Notes: generated from the letters alone by a model not told the origin. DNA of 64,000 nucleotides from Ohtaekwangia koreensis (GCF_900167975.1 NZ_FUZU01000001.1:2937331-3001330), one strand, 5' to 3'; counted from the stretch's first letter, positions 27,204 through 36,535 are shown. Numbers and translations: made by a program.

Positions 27204-27395
27204 TGATTGATTGGCTTAAAGCTTGCTTGATACGGTTAGTATGTTCTGAGACTTCATCCCAGGCCGATTGCAAATCCGCTGTATGGTGTGAGCTATACTC
27301 ATGTAGATATCAAGCGTTAAGGGAAATTTACTTTGCAAAGTAATTTATGGCAAGCTAACGGTTAATATACTTCTACAATGCAAAGTAAATTTCTA

Positions 27396-27944
27396 TTAGT
27401 GATGTGGATCATAGTTCGCATAACCTTCTTCAGCCCGATCTTTAGCACGGTTTATATAGAACATCCTGTCTTGTGGCGCCCATGTATTAAGTCCGTCTAC
27501 ATATCGGTTGAACATACAGAATGCTGCTGCTATCAGAACGGTGTCATGAATTTCAAGGTCCGTTGCGCCAAGCAACTTTGCTTTCGCTACCTGCTCGGTT
27601 GTTACATGCTTGCCACCTTGTTGAACACTTGCTGCGATCGTTAGCAACGCTTTGAGTTTGGGTGAAATTTTTGCATTGTCCTTGTCCCGTTTTACATCAT
27701 CGATGAAAGATATATCGCATTCTAAATAATGCTGGGCAATTCCCCCATGAGCATTCTGACAAAAGAAGCAATCGTTCAGATAGGATATATAGGTTGCAAT
27801 GAGTTCACGATCACCACGGCTGAGCGAATTTTCACTTCTCAGCAATACCTCCGCAAGCTCGTTTAATGGCTTTGTAGTTTCAGGTCTGAATGCCATCGGC
27901 CCCCGAATTCCAGGCAGCCCTTCCGGTAAATTAATGTGTGCCAT
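27396..27944 (-). CDS. AhpD/carboxymuconolactone-decarboxylase-like protein, copy 1
   Basis: A 182-residue all-helical protein of the peroxidase-related AhpD-like group. Its active site CxxCxxxH is visible as CFFCQNAH (C59, C62, H66), implying thiol-disulfide or peroxide-reducing chemistry rather than decarboxylation. The conserved HDTVLIAAAFCMFNRYVDGL segment is shared with two paralogues in the same operon. The ATG at 27944 gives MAHINLPEG, aligned with both paralogues; a longer frame to 28007 is not supported. It overlaps the end of copy 2 by 14 bp, showing translational coupling. This is the last gene of the five-gene operon. Confidence 0.92.
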   Translation of the reverse strand: MAHINLPEGLPGIRGPMAFRPETTKPLNELAEVLLRSENSLSRGDRELIATYISYLNDCFFCQNAHGGIAQHYLECDISFIDDVKRDKDNAKISPKLKALLTIAASVQQGGKHVTTEQVAKAKLLGATDLEIHDTVLIAAAFCMFNRYVDGLNTWAPQDRMFYINRAKDRAEEGYANYDPHH

Positions 27945-28494
27945 TTGTTTTTTGTTGTTGAGGTAAAACATATCCCAGTGTTGCCAGGCGCTTGCCCATG
28001 GGTTCATATTCTTTAGGGTCTGTTGGTGTTAGTGAAGCCAGCCCATCGACATAGCGATTGAACATTGAAAATGTAGCTGCGATCAAAACAGTGTCATGTA
28101 TATCTCTGTCCTCAGCGCCATGCTTTCGCGCCTCTGCTATATCTTCGTCTGTTACTAACTTTCCGCTTTGCTGAACTTTGCCGGCAATGGTTAGCAAAGC
28201 TTTCATTTTGTCAGAGAGCAGTGCTGTGCCCTTACTTTCAATTACACAATCTACTACTTCACGTTTCTCTTCGAAGAGTTCACGTGCAGCCGCTGCATGA
28301 CTACTCATGCAAAATATACAATGATTACGAGCTGACACATGCGTTGCTATAAGTTCACGTTCAGCAGCGGTAAGCGGGGAAGCATCTCTGAGCAGAACCT
28401 GCGCCAGTTCATATAAATGCTTTCCTGTTTCTGGTCTGAATAGCACCAGGCTTCGTATGCCCGGAACTCCTTCTTCTACTTTGATATGTGCCAT
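27931..28494 (-). CDS. AhpD/carboxymuconolactone-decarboxylase-like protein, copy 2
   Basis: The 187-residue paralogue of the adjacent gene has the catalytic CxxCxxxH at the same residues: C59, C62 and H66 in CIFCMSSH. It shares the start (MAHIKVEEGVPGIR), FRPETGKHLYELAQVLLR, ERELIATHVS and HDTVLIAATFSMFNRYVDGL. It begins 2 bp after the stop of the MFS gene and overlaps copy 1, so transporter and enzymes are made from one mRNA. The protein is cytoplasmic. The copies have clearly diverged, which suggests different partners or substrates, perhaps heteromeric assembly. Confidence 0.93.
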   Translation of the reverse strand: MAHIKVEEGVPGIRSLVLFRPETGKHLYELAQVLLRDASPLTAAERELIATHVSARNHCIFCMSSHAAAARELFEEKREVVDCVIESKGTALLSDKMKALLTIAGKVQQSGKLVTDEDIAEARKHGAEDRDIHDTVLIAATFSMFNRYVDGLASLTPTDPKEYEPMGKRLATLGYVLPQQQKTNGTH

Positions 28495-28496
28495 GA

Positions 28497-29738
28497 TCAG
28501 TTGTTTTTAGTTTCGTTTTTCATAAGTGAAATGGTAATAAATCCGGCTACAAAAATTCCCGCAAAGGTGAGCAGTGCATTGCCATAACCTCCCAGGCCCG
28601 TTACCATAACAGCTACAAAGAATATGGCAAAGGCGGTAACGATTCTTCCAATATTAAAGCAAATACCAGTATACGTTCCGCGGATGTGTACCGGGAAAAG
28701 CTGAGGTATATAAATGGACAAGAGCCCCTGACTGATACCAAAGAAAAGCGAAAGCACGGCTAGTTCTATATATATTACTTTTGAAAAAGTTGTGTTCAGT
28801 CCAAAGAGTAGAAATGACATTAGTATACATCCTGCGAAACAAAGCATCATGGATTTTCTTACACCGAGCGAATTGGACACCCATCCGGATATGAATCCCC
28901 CTGTAAGACCACCCGCACCCAATAGCATCATGGCAATTCCGCGCTCAGCCTGACCATCGGAAGCAGTTAATAGACTTTGTACCCAGGTAGGTATCCATGA
29001 AAACATTCCCCACAAGCCAATAAGCATAGATCCAAAAATGATAGCACCCTTGATCAGGTTTCTCTTGTATGCTATATTTTCGCCTGCGTTGCTGGTATAT
29101 ACTTTAGATTTTGTTTTTTGCCAATCGTGTGACTCCTGTAGCGCCCTCAATGAAAGTATAGCGATCCCAACAGGAACTATTCCAATCAAGAAGGCACTGT
29201 GCCAGTCACTGACCAGTACGTTGACAAGGCCGGAAGAGAAAATTCCAATGGGGAATCCGATCGAGTCAATACCGATGATTACGGCTCTGGATTTTACCGG
29301 CCAAATTTCAGATAGCAGGGTAGGCGTGATAACCAGAATTCCGCCTACGGCAAGCCCTGAGAGTAATCGAAACACAACCACCCACTCCCACGATGGTGCA
29401 AAGCTTATCAATACCGTGAAAAGTCCAAATATACCTGTTGACAAGGCCAGGGCCCGTACTCTCCCTATAGTATCGCTTATGAAGCCCCAGGCGAAACCAC
29501 CGATCGCCCAGCCCGCTATATATAGTGAATTAATATAAGCACTTATATAGTTTAACTCATCGGCTTTTACTTCCTGCGAGAGGTCCTTAACAACAACAGG
29601 TAAGTACACCGACATCAGCGTTGAAAGTAACCCGGCAGAGATATTACACAGGAAGCACAATCCAAAAGAGATCCAAAGAAGGATACCGATTTTTTCGATA
29701 TCTTTCTTTTCCGTTACGAGTGATTCTGGTATCATCAT
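28497..29738 (-). CDS. MFS transporter in the AhpD-like operon
   Basis: The 413-residue inner-membrane protein has twelve predicted helices. The MFS signature appears in the 2-3 loop (GFAWGFISDTIGRVRALALS), and a second, related one lies in the middle (GFISGWVSNSLGVRKSMML). It resembles the sialate/aromatic-acid-type proton symporters of the sugar-porter-like branch. Its start overlaps the stop of the TonB receptor by 4 bp (ATGA). The next AhpD-like gene begins 2 bp after it. Together with the TonB receptor it would carry a small molecule from outside into the cytoplasm; the compound is not identifiable. Confidence 0.93.
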   Translation of the reverse strand: MMIPESLVTEKKDIEKIGILLWISFGLCFLCNISAGLLSTLMSVYLPVVVKDLSQEVKADELNYISAYINSLYIAGWAIGGFAWGFISDTIGRVRALALSTGIFGLFTVLISFAPSWEWVVVFRLLSGLAVGGILVITPTLLSEIWPVKSRAVIIGIDSIGFPIGIFSSGLVNVLVSDWHSAFLIGIVPVGIAILSLRALQESHDWQKTKSKVYTSNAGENIAYKRNLIKGAIIFGSMLIGLWGMFSWIPTWVQSLLTASDGQAERGIAMMLLGAGGLTGGFISGWVSNSLGVRKSMMLCFAGCILMSFLLFGLNTTFSKVIYIELAVLSLFFGISQGLLSIYIPQLFPVHIRGTYTGICFNIGRIVTAFAIFFVAVMVTGLGGYGNALLTFAGIFVAGFITISLMKNETKNN

Positions 29739-32494
29739 CTTAACAGTTCATCAAATGTTATACTTACATAGTATATAGCTCCAATCGCTGGCGATCCGTA
29801 TGCCTGGTAAATCTGTTTGTTGAACAGGTTGCTGGCACCAAGTTTTATCATAGATTTAAGCGAAAGCACTTTATAGTTGACCTGTGCATCAACAATTGAA
29901 AATGCTTCGATTTTTCCGGGGCGCATCTGGTTGAAGGTTCCATACCAGTCGTATGTGTCCTGCCATCGCCAGGCTATATTAAATCCAAAATTGTCCGCTA
30001 CCTTACTGTTGCCAAACATAACTGATGTTTTATACTTGGGAGTATTGAAGGCCGGTACGTTGTTGGGATTTGCATCGCGCAAGTCAAAAGTGGCAAGCGT
30101 TCCATTCATTCCAATTGAATAATTCCTGGGCAGCGCATAGGTTATTCCTAATGTTGCACCTTGTGCCGTAACACGGTCGCTTGCATTGGTATATAGCTGG
30201 TATAAATGACTGTCGCCATTTAACAGATCAGATGCTGCCTGAGGGTTAATCTTGCCATCGTTGCCAAGTACAGCGCTTTGTGGTTCCATCACTACCTGAT
30301 TCAATAAAAAATCGGTATAGCTTGAGAAATAATAATTTACATCAATCACCAGGTTATCCTGAATTAATCCTTTATACCCAACCTCAAAAACCTTTACACG
30401 CTCAGGCTTTATATAGGCTACATTTGATTTTACCAGGAAGTCTTTAGATTGCATGATGGCCTGCTCCGGAGTGGCTCCCTGTTGCATGGCCTGCTGAAAC
30501 GCTCCAAAGAACGGCCCCAGAGAAGCAGAGGTAAACGAATTCTGGTATACAGTCATGCCTTTGCTGTTATCCGGCACGCCTCCTAAAATAGTAATGGGGC
30601 CTGCATTAAGTTTGATGTATTGATCTCCGGGTGTGGGGTTACGGAAGCCGGTTTGGTATGATGTTCTGAAATGATGATTGTCAGCTATACTATATACAGC
30701 TGAAGCGCGCGGTGTAAACCGGCCTTCGAAATTTTGATTTTTGTCGTAACGAACAGATCCTGTTAGTTTCAATTTCTCATTCAATAATTTCTTGCTAAGT
30801 TGTATAAAGGCTCCTCCTTCATCAATAAGTATACTTTTTCCTTTGTCATCGAAAAGCGTTCCATTGGTAAACATGTCATACCTACGGAAGTTTCCTCCGA
30901 CAAGAACATCCACTACCTTAAGCTTATTTGAAAAATCATACTGGCCTTCTACATGGTATAGTTTACTCTGACTGAGAATGCCTGCTCCACTTAATCCCTG
31001 TGTAGTGATGAGTCGCTCTTTTTGAGAATTGAATTCAGCACTACCTGGTAAAAATCTACCTTGGTCAGCAAATGCTCTCGCCGCAGAATGATTGCTTGAA
31101 TTTACTCCTTGAATATTTCCGTTATAGGCTTCTTCGTATCGCGTATACCACATGTCATCGGCCTGGTTTTCCGATACTATATTTCCACTTAAATCACGTA
31201 CCCATGTCTTGTTGATAAGTTGACCAAGACCTTTTGCATTGTAAGAATCATGAGAATCTTCGGCTGTGGAATATGCACGGATGAAATAGTTGTTGCCCTT
31301 TAACTCAACTTTATGCTGCTGTAGAGTAAAGTTATTGATCGAGAACCTGTTACTTCCTGTATAATTAGCAGTGCCTTGCCCGAAGTTATATTGGTAACTT
31401 AAAACCATGTTTTCGGCAAGGCGGTAGTGCAAAGCACCATTCAGTTTAAGGCTATATACATCATAATCTGTAAGGTCTCTTTCTTCATACCCGGTCCGGG
31501 ATACCCTTCCGATACCTTCAAGCTCGCGTGCTTCGTCATCACCATATATATTGAGGGCATTTCTTGCAGGATTGTTCTCGCCGCGCAGTTCAACAGGTGT
31601 TCCAGGATCTACATCGGTGTAGTTTGTTGCAAAGAAATCCAACCCTGAGAAATAGGAAGCATTTATTTTGAATGCGAACTTATTATTAAATGCTTTTGCA
31701 TACCGGATGGAGTAATCGTTGAGTATATGTGCGTTGGTATATTTTTCATGGATGTGATTCACGCCCAGCTTTGCCTGAGCACTCAGTCCCTGATATTGAA
31801 ATGGGTCTTTCGTCCGCATCATCAGTACACCGTTAAATGCAACCGGACCGTATAGTGCAGATGCAGCACCGGGTATCAGTTCGGCGCTTTCCATATCCAG
31901 ATCGGAAGAACCGAAAAGATTACCCACTGAAAATCCCAGCCCCGGAGTTTGATTGTCTACGCCATCAACAAGTTGAAGAAACCTTGAGTTGCCCGTATGA
32001 TTAAAGCCTCTTGTATTAATTTGTTTGAACGTAAGGCCACTCGTTACCATCTCAACACCCTTGAGATTTTCAAGTGCATCGTAAAAGGAAATAGAAGGCG
32101 TTTGTTGGATATCACGCACATTCATTTTCTCGATGCTGACAGGAGATAGCAAAATACTTTCTTCAACGCGTGAAGCTGATACAACAACTTCGTTCATTAC
32201 CTCACTTGACTCAACGAGTTTTATAGTCAGCGACGATGAGGTGTTTACCTCAAGCTCTTGCTTTTGGAATCCTACTATTGATACAATTATAGTAATCGGT
32301 AAATGCGTGGTTGTGTTGATTTCAAAGTTCCCTTTTGAATCAGTAACCGAGCCTGTGACTTTGCCTTTGATCAAAATATTTGCCCCGGCAACCGGGCTGT
32401 CTTTTTCATCGGTTACTATACCAGTAATTTTTGTAGTTTGACAAAACGCAAGGGCTGGAATGAATAAATAAAAGACTAGTAGAAATGTTTTCAT
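29735..32494 (-). CDS. TonB-dependent outer-membrane receptor with CarboxypepD_reg-like domain
   Basis: The 919-residue protein begins with a signal peptide (FLLVFYLFIPALAFCQ), then a carboxypeptidase-regulatory-like domain (ITGIVTDEKDSPVAGANI, SIVGFQKQELEV). The plug follows (MNEVVVSASRVEESILLSPVSIEKM; NTRGFNHTGNSRFLQLVDGVD; LIPGAASALYGPVAFNGVL), and a 22-strand-type barrel ends in YYVSITFDELLR. It is not of the SusC subclass: there is no SusD partner, and the plug motif is that of siderophore/cofactor-type receptors. It is tightly linked to the MFS gene (4-bp overlap) and lies 25 bp after AhpD-like copy 3. Its cargo is unknown. Confidence 0.94.
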   Translation of the reverse strand: MKTFLLVFYLFIPALAFCQTTKITGIVTDEKDSPVAGANILIKGKVTGSVTDSKGNFEINTTTHLPITIIVSIVGFQKQELEVNTSSSLTIKLVESSEVMNEVVVSASRVEESILLSPVSIEKMNVRDIQQTPSISFYDALENLKGVEMVTSGLTFKQINTRGFNHTGNSRFLQLVDGVDNQTPGLGFSVGNLFGSSDLDMESAELIPGAASALYGPVAFNGVLMMRTKDPFQYQGLSAQAKLGVNHIHEKYTNAHILNDYSIRYAKAFNNKFAFKINASYFSGLDFFATNYTDVDPGTPVELRGENNPARNALNIYGDDEARELEGIGRVSRTGYEERDLTDYDVYSLKLNGALHYRLAENMVLSYQYNFGQGTANYTGSNRFSINNFTLQQHKVELKGNNYFIRAYSTAEDSHDSYNAKGLGQLINKTWVRDLSGNIVSENQADDMWYTRYEEAYNGNIQGVNSSNHSAARAFADQGRFLPGSAEFNSQKERLITTQGLSGAGILSQSKLYHVEGQYDFSNKLKVVDVLVGGNFRRYDMFTNGTLFDDKGKSILIDEGGAFIQLSKKLLNEKLKLTGSVRYDKNQNFEGRFTPRASAVYSIADNHHFRTSYQTGFRNPTPGDQYIKLNAGPITILGGVPDNSKGMTVYQNSFTSASLGPFFGAFQQAMQQGATPEQAIMQSKDFLVKSNVAYIKPERVKVFEVGYKGLIQDNLVIDVNYYFSSYTDFLLNQVVMEPQSAVLGNDGKINPQAASDLLNGDSHLYQLYTNASDRVTAQGATLGITYALPRNYSIGMNGTLATFDLRDANPNNVPAFNTPKYKTSVMFGNSKVADNFGFNIAWRWQDTYDWYGTFNQMRPGKIEAFSIVDAQVNYKVLSLKSMIKLGASNLFNKQIYQAYGSPAIGAIYYVSITFDELLR

Positions 32495-32519
32495 GAGAGG
32501 TTGTAGGTTGTTTTTAGAG

Positions 32520-33083
32520 TTAGTTTTTTTTCAGATGATCATATCCTTGCGGAAGACGAGTATATCCATTGGTAACAAGCCTTTCAGCAAGCGTATTAAA
32601 GTAATCACTGGTGTCAGGCAGCCTTGTTGAGAGGCCATCGACATATCGATTATAGAGGCAAAAAAGAGCTGCAATAAGAACGGTGTCGTGAATCTCTATA
32701 TCTGTTGCTCCTGCGTCTTTCGCGCGCCCAACAGCTGCTGCGGTAACATTTTTACCGGATTGCTGGACTTGTTTGGCGATCACCAAAAGCGCTTTCATTT
32801 TTTCATTTACAGGAGCCGATTCAATATCTTTTTTGATAGCCTGCGTGGTCTCGTATTCTCCTAAAAGTTTATCGGCAGCAGCAGTGTGTGCTGTTGTACA
32901 AAATTTACATTCATTGCCGTGTGATACTATGGTGGCAATAAGTTCGCGCTCGCCTTCCGTCAGGGTAGAGGGGCCCCGTAGCAAAAGCTGCGTCAACTCG
33001 CGTATAGGCTGTGCACTGTCTTTGCGGTACTCCAGCAATCCTGTAATTCCAGGAAGGTGATCTTCTAATGATATATGTGGCAT
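32520..33083 (-). CDS. AhpD/carboxymuconolactone-decarboxylase-like protein, copy 3 (operon head)
   Basis: The 187-residue protein is the first gene of the operon that continues with the TonB receptor. It carries the same active-site spacing as the other two copies: C59, C62 and H66 in CKFCTTAH. Other shared landmarks are ERELIATIVSHGNE and HDTVLIAALFCLYNRYVDGL. The N-terminal FRPET of copies 1 and 2 is changed to YRKDS, making this the most divergent copy. A 15-bp palindrome lies 141 bp upstream. No signal peptide is present. Confidence 0.92.
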   Translation of the reverse strand: MPHISLEDHLPGITGLLEYRKDSAQPIRELTQLLLRGPSTLTEGERELIATIVSHGNECKFCTTAHTAAADKLLGEYETTQAIKKDIESAPVNEKMKALLVIAKQVQQSGKNVTAAAVGRAKDAGATDIEIHDTVLIAALFCLYNRYVDGLSTRLPDTSDYFNTLAERLVTNGYTRLPQGYDHLKKN

Positions 33084-33223
33084 AAGGGATGGTTTTGCAA
33101 TGAAAACAGTGCAGCCGGTAACTATACTAGAACCCGTTGAACCGCTGATAAAATGATGCGATGAAATGATTCAGAAAAATAAAAGGTCCATTGGCGCGAA
33201 ATGCCGTTGGTATATGTAGCATA

Positions 33224-33238
33224 CTGTATTCAATACAG
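33224..33238. promoter_or_regulatory. Perfect 15-bp palindrome upstream of the AhpD-TonB operon
   Basis: CTGTATT-C-AATACAG is a perfect inverted repeat between the divergently arranged ends of the operon and the 180-residue hypothetical gene. Its size and position suit a dimeric repressor operator. A weaker inverted repeat (CTGAC/GTCAG) at 33297-33313 may terminate the upstream minus-strand gene. Confidence 0.38.
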
Positions 33239-33321
33239 AATTCTATTGATGAATAGTCAACGAAGAAATTGTGTTGGCAGAATGCTATATATAGTACTGA
33301 CAGAATACGTCAGCGATGATA

Positions 33322-33864
33322 CTATGCCCGTTCAGGCGGATGAATCACAGAAGCGGTAAATGTTGAGATCAGAATGTTGTGAAAGGAATTGTATGTAACG
33401 CTTGTTGTCCAACCGGCAGCGACCGAACGGAGTGAAAAGGCTTGAGGAATATAGTCCTTTATAAAGTTGATAGTGACTTTCGAATTCGAATGTTGATCGG
33501 TGGCCTTATCCGTAAATGATTTTACATAATTGCTAAGCGCCTGATTAATTCTCTTGTCTTCATAGTCTTTTACGCACACAACAGTAAGGGTATCTTGCGC
33601 ATATTTCTGCTTTACTAATCTATATACTTCCCCCTCATGTTCGAATTTTCCATCAACCCGTTCGAAGTCGGCATCGTCATTCATATAGGGGATAGAAACC
33701 GGAATCCGGATGGTAAGCAGGTGTGCCTTCTCATAGACGTTTGAATCCAACACCTTCATCATGGCAATGTCGTTACGGTACTGGAGGCCAATGAACACTC
33801 CATAGTACCCCATCACATTCAGGAGGAGTATGGCGATGAACGCTATGGATATTAGTTTTTGCAC
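33322..33864 (-). CDS. Hypothetical membrane-anchored protein
   Basis: I do not recognise this 180-residue product. It has one N-terminal hydrophobic helix (LISIAFIAILLLNVMGYYGVF) that could be an uncleaved anchor. A soluble domain then contains IPVSIPYMNDDADFERVDGKFEHEGEVYRLVKQKYAQ and a conserved-looking DTLTVVCVKDYEDKRIN stretch. The second half is polar and lacks obvious motifs. Similar short proteins with a FE..DG....G..Y..VK pattern are common in Bacteroidota and unassigned. It reads in the same direction as the AhpD-TonB operon but is 238 bp away, with a palindrome between, so it is probably a separate transcript. Confidence 0.75.
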   Translation of the reverse strand: MQKLISIAFIAILLLNVMGYYGVFIGLQYRNDIAMMKVLDSNVYEKAHLLTIRIPVSIPYMNDDADFERVDGKFEHEGEVYRLVKQKYAQDTLTVVCVKDYEDKRINQALSNYVKSFTDKATDQHSNSKVTINFIKDYIPQAFSLRSVAAGWTTSVTYNSFHNILISTFTASVIHPPERA

Positions 33865-34038
33865 CTGTTGGGTCGAAAGGCTTACTTAAACTAATGCAAA
33901 AAATAGCATAATTCAAAATATGGAGAGAGCGTTGGCATTCTTTTTTACTCCATATAGCCATATACGCTCTGCGAAATAAGAATCATTGATAACGCCCTGA
34001 CTTGGTAGCGAATTATAGCATACTTAAAAATAGAGCCG

Positions 34039-34443
34039 ATGAACAAAAAAATAGATTTTATAAACCCGGATGCTTTATTAAAAAATCCAGCCTTCTCCCA
34101 AATTGCCATTACAAAAGGGAGTGGAGATACAATTTACATTGGTGGACAAAATGCAATCACGAAAGATCTGAAAATAATTGGAAAGGGTGATATAGCATTG
34201 CAGACAGAATATATACTGGACAATATTGAGATTGCTTTAAAGTCCTGCAATGCAACGTTGGACGATCTGTTTAAATTAACAATCTATATAGTACAAGGTC
34301 AAGATGTGAGAAAGGGATTTGAAGGCGCACAAAAATTCCTAAAAAAATTAAGCAATCCTCCTGTCATTACCGGAGTTGTAGTTGCTGGTTTGGCGAACCC
34401 CGATTACCTGGTAGAGATTGAAGCAGTAGCATTCAGACATTGA
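34039..34443 (+). CDS. RidA/YjgF-family protein lacking the catalytic arginine
   Basis: The 134-residue protein has the chorismate-mutase-like RidA fold. It shows IYIGGQNAI, QTEYILDNIEIALKSCNATLDDLFKLTIYI and the C-terminal DYLVEIEAVAF. Canonical RidA deaminates reactive enamine/imine intermediates and requires an Arg in the segment before LVEIEA (VARLP in the archetype). Here that position reads VAGLANPD, with G117 at the arginine site. It is therefore likely not a classical imine deaminase but one of the Rid subfamilies of unassigned activity. It stands alone on the plus strand, 250 bp before a ketopantoate-reductase-like gene. Confidence 0.92.
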   Translation: MNKKIDFINPDALLKNPAFSQIAITKGSGDTIYIGGQNAITKDLKIIGKGDIALQTEYILDNIEIALKSCNATLDDLFKLTIYIVQGQDVRKGFEGAQKFLKKLSNPPVITGVVVAGLANPDYLVEIEAVAFRH

Positions 34444-34702
34444 TTGGGAGGTAGGTTTATAGCGCTAATACGGGTAACTACAAACTAAAAGTAACCATAT
34501 CTTCAGAAGCGCAAAGTATATCTAATGCTCAATTATACCCCTACTTAAAATCCCTTATTCAGGAGGCTTCCTTTCCTATATTCCCATCGTATTTGCGCCA
34601 ATCGTTCAAAAACTTTCGCTTTTAGCTCATTCTGCAAAGGAAGCTCTCTGATGTATAAAAGAAAGTATGTAGACTTGGGCTACACTTTGATATTTGAGAT
34701 TT

Positions 34703-35617
34703 ATGACCGAAAGAGTTTATATAGTTGGAGCGGGGGCGATAGGAAAGGCACTTGCTGTTTTTTTGACTTCGAATGGCAAAGAGGTAATTTTAATAAGAGG
34801 CAGTGTCGATGATGGAACGGAAGAGACCGTCTCGTTGGAAATCCTGTTAAATAACAACACAACGGTGAAAGCTGATGTATTGACCTCAACTTTTAGTCAG
34901 CAGAAAAACCTTGACGGTGTGGTTGTTCTGACAAACAAATCATTTGGAAATGCCAGCGTTGCCGCAGCCCTAAAAGAAAAGATAGGCACTTCACCCATCG
35001 TGATTATGCAAAATGGCCTTAACATTGAAGAGCCCTTTCTGGATGATCAATTTGAATATATATATCGTTGCGTACTCTTTGCAACAAGTCAGAGTATAAC
35101 GGATCGCACGGTTCGTTTCAAGCCGGTAGCGCTTTCTGCTATAGGGAACGTGAAAGGAAGTGGATCACATTTGCAGCAGATTGTTGCATGTTTAAGTACT
35201 GGTGAGTTTGGGTTTCAGGCAGTGCCGGATATTCATCCGATCATCTGGAAGAAAGTAATTGCCAATTGTGTCTTCAATTCTATTTGTCCTTTACTCGACA
35301 CAGACAATGGTATATTTTATCGCGATGAAGCAGCACGTTCGCTTGCGATCGAGGTGATAGCCGAATGTGTGCATGTTGCCAGGGCAACGGGTGTTGCTAT
35401 AGATGAGAATGAAGTTCTTCAGACAGTGCTACTGATCAGTAAATCTTCCGATGGACAACTGATTTCGACTTTACAAGATATACGGAATAAACGTCCTACC
35501 GAAATAGATAGTCTTAATTTTGCCATTGTAAAGATTGCATCCCAATTGAATATGGCTGAAGTCACCTTGAAAACCAAATTACTGGGAGAGCTGACGAAGT
35601 TAAAATCACATTTATAA
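34703..35617 (+). CDS. Ketopantoate reductase-like oxidoreductase (PanE/ApbA family)
   Basis: NADP-dependent reductase of the PanE fold. The Rossmann motif is VGAGAIGKALA at the N-terminus, NGLNIEEPF matches the conserved QNG..N segment, and the C-terminal helical domain has WKKVIANCVFNSICPLLDTDNG, including the catalytic Lys-Asn pair of the family, and then EIDSLNFAIVKIA. The start at 34703 (MTERVYIVG) is used; an ATG nine bases earlier is possible. It is about 304 residues, normal for the family. Whether the substrate is 2-ketopantoate is uncertain, because many lone paralogues act on other 2-keto acids. An AraC regulator follows 69 bp downstream. Confidence 0.9.
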   Translation: MTERVYIVGAGAIGKALAVFLTSNGKEVILIRGSVDDGTEETVSLEILLNNNTTVKADVLTSTFSQQKNLDGVVVLTNKSFGNASVAAALKEKIGTSPIVIMQNGLNIEEPFLDDQFEYIYRCVLFATSQSITDRTVRFKPVALSAIGNVKGSGSHLQQIVACLSTGEFGFQAVPDIHPIIWKKVIANCVFNSICPLLDTDNGIFYRDEAARSLAIEVIAECVHVARATGVAIDENEVLQTVLLISKSSDGQLISTLQDIRNKRPTEIDSLNFAIVKIASQLNMAEVTLKTKLLGELTKLKSHL

Positions 35618-35686
35618 ATAGCTATATATCGCTTTAACCGACCATGACAAAATGATTACATTTGGAATATTGTCCCGGGTTAAAAT

Positions 35687-36535
35687 ATGAATGCCTATCA
35701 ATTGCCAGAATTTTTAAACGGTGGTAAAGCCTGTGACGTACACATTCATCACTACCGATCGGACAAGCTATATATGAAGAACAAGGTTGTTTTAAACCAG
35801 AACCTTGTTTGTATTCTGCTCAATGGCACAAAAGAAGTTTTTGGGTCACAACAGTCTGTTAAGATTAACAACACCGAGATCTTGCTGATTAGTGCGGGGA
35901 ATGTGGTAATGTGGGAGAGCATCGCAGAGGGTAACAAGCTTGAAAGTCTGCTGCTATTCTTTAGTAATACAATGCTGAAAGAATTTTGTGCAAAGTATAG
36001 CTTAAGCTTTTCTGATAACCTCGACACCTCACAAGCGGTAATGAGTATCAAAAAAGATAATTACATTTCTTCGTTCCAGGAATCTATACAAGCATTGAGG
36101 CAAGAAGATCTTTCTATGCTAGGGCGGCTTAAGATCGAAGAACTGTTCGTTTACCTAAGCATGAAATACCGCTCTCCAACTTTTTGTTCCTTTGTGAGAA
36201 ATGCACTCCATGCAGTTGGAGAGAATAAGCTAAGAGACGTGGTAGAGATGAATATGACCAAAGGCCTTTCCATTGATGAACTTGCCTTTCTATGTAACAT
36301 GAGTATATCTACCTTCAAGCGACACTTTGAGAAAACATTCAAGTGTAGTCCAAAAAAATATTTCACGGATAAGCGTATGGAGAGAGCAAAGCAAATGTTG
36401 CTACTGGAAAAACGCCCATCTGATATTTACCATGATCTACGTTATCAGAATCTTTCATCATTTAGTACAGAATTCAAGAAGCATTTCGGAGTGTCGCCAA
36501 AACAGTTTCAACGCAGCTCACTTGCTGGCGTTTGA
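35687..36535 (+). CDS. AraC-family transcriptional regulator (ExsA-like N-terminal half)
   Basis: The 282-residue regulator has a C-terminal double helix-turn-helix: MTKGLSIDELAFLCNMSISTFKRHFEKTFKCSPKKYF is the first HTH and its linker, and DIYHDLRYQNLSSFSTEFKKHFGVSPKQFQ the second. The N-terminal half is a cupin-like sensing domain (VCILLNGTKEVF, NTEILLISAGNVVMWE), as in ExsA-type proteins that respond to a protein or small ligand. It follows the ketopantoate-reductase-like gene at 69 bp and precedes, convergently, an MFS exporter gene. It may control either neighbour. Confidence 0.93.
   Translation: MNAYQLPEFLNGGKACDVHIHHYRSDKLYMKNKVVLNQNLVCILLNGTKEVFGSQQSVKINNTEILLISAGNVVMWESIAEGNKLESLLLFFSNTMLKEFCAKYSLSFSDNLDTSQAVMSIKKDNYISSFQESIQALRQEDLSMLGRLKIEELFVYLSMKYRSPTFCSFVRNALHAVGENKLRDVVEMNMTKGLSIDELAFLCNMSISTFKRHFEKTFKCSPKKYFTDKRMERAKQMLLLEKRPSDIYHDLRYQNLSSFSTEFKKHFGVSPKQFQRSSLAGV

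Noticed and set aside
29038-29538. 166-codon frame antisense to the MFS gene
   Set aside because: Shadow of a well-supported twelve-helix transporter; the Pro/Ser/Thr-rich translation has no domain.
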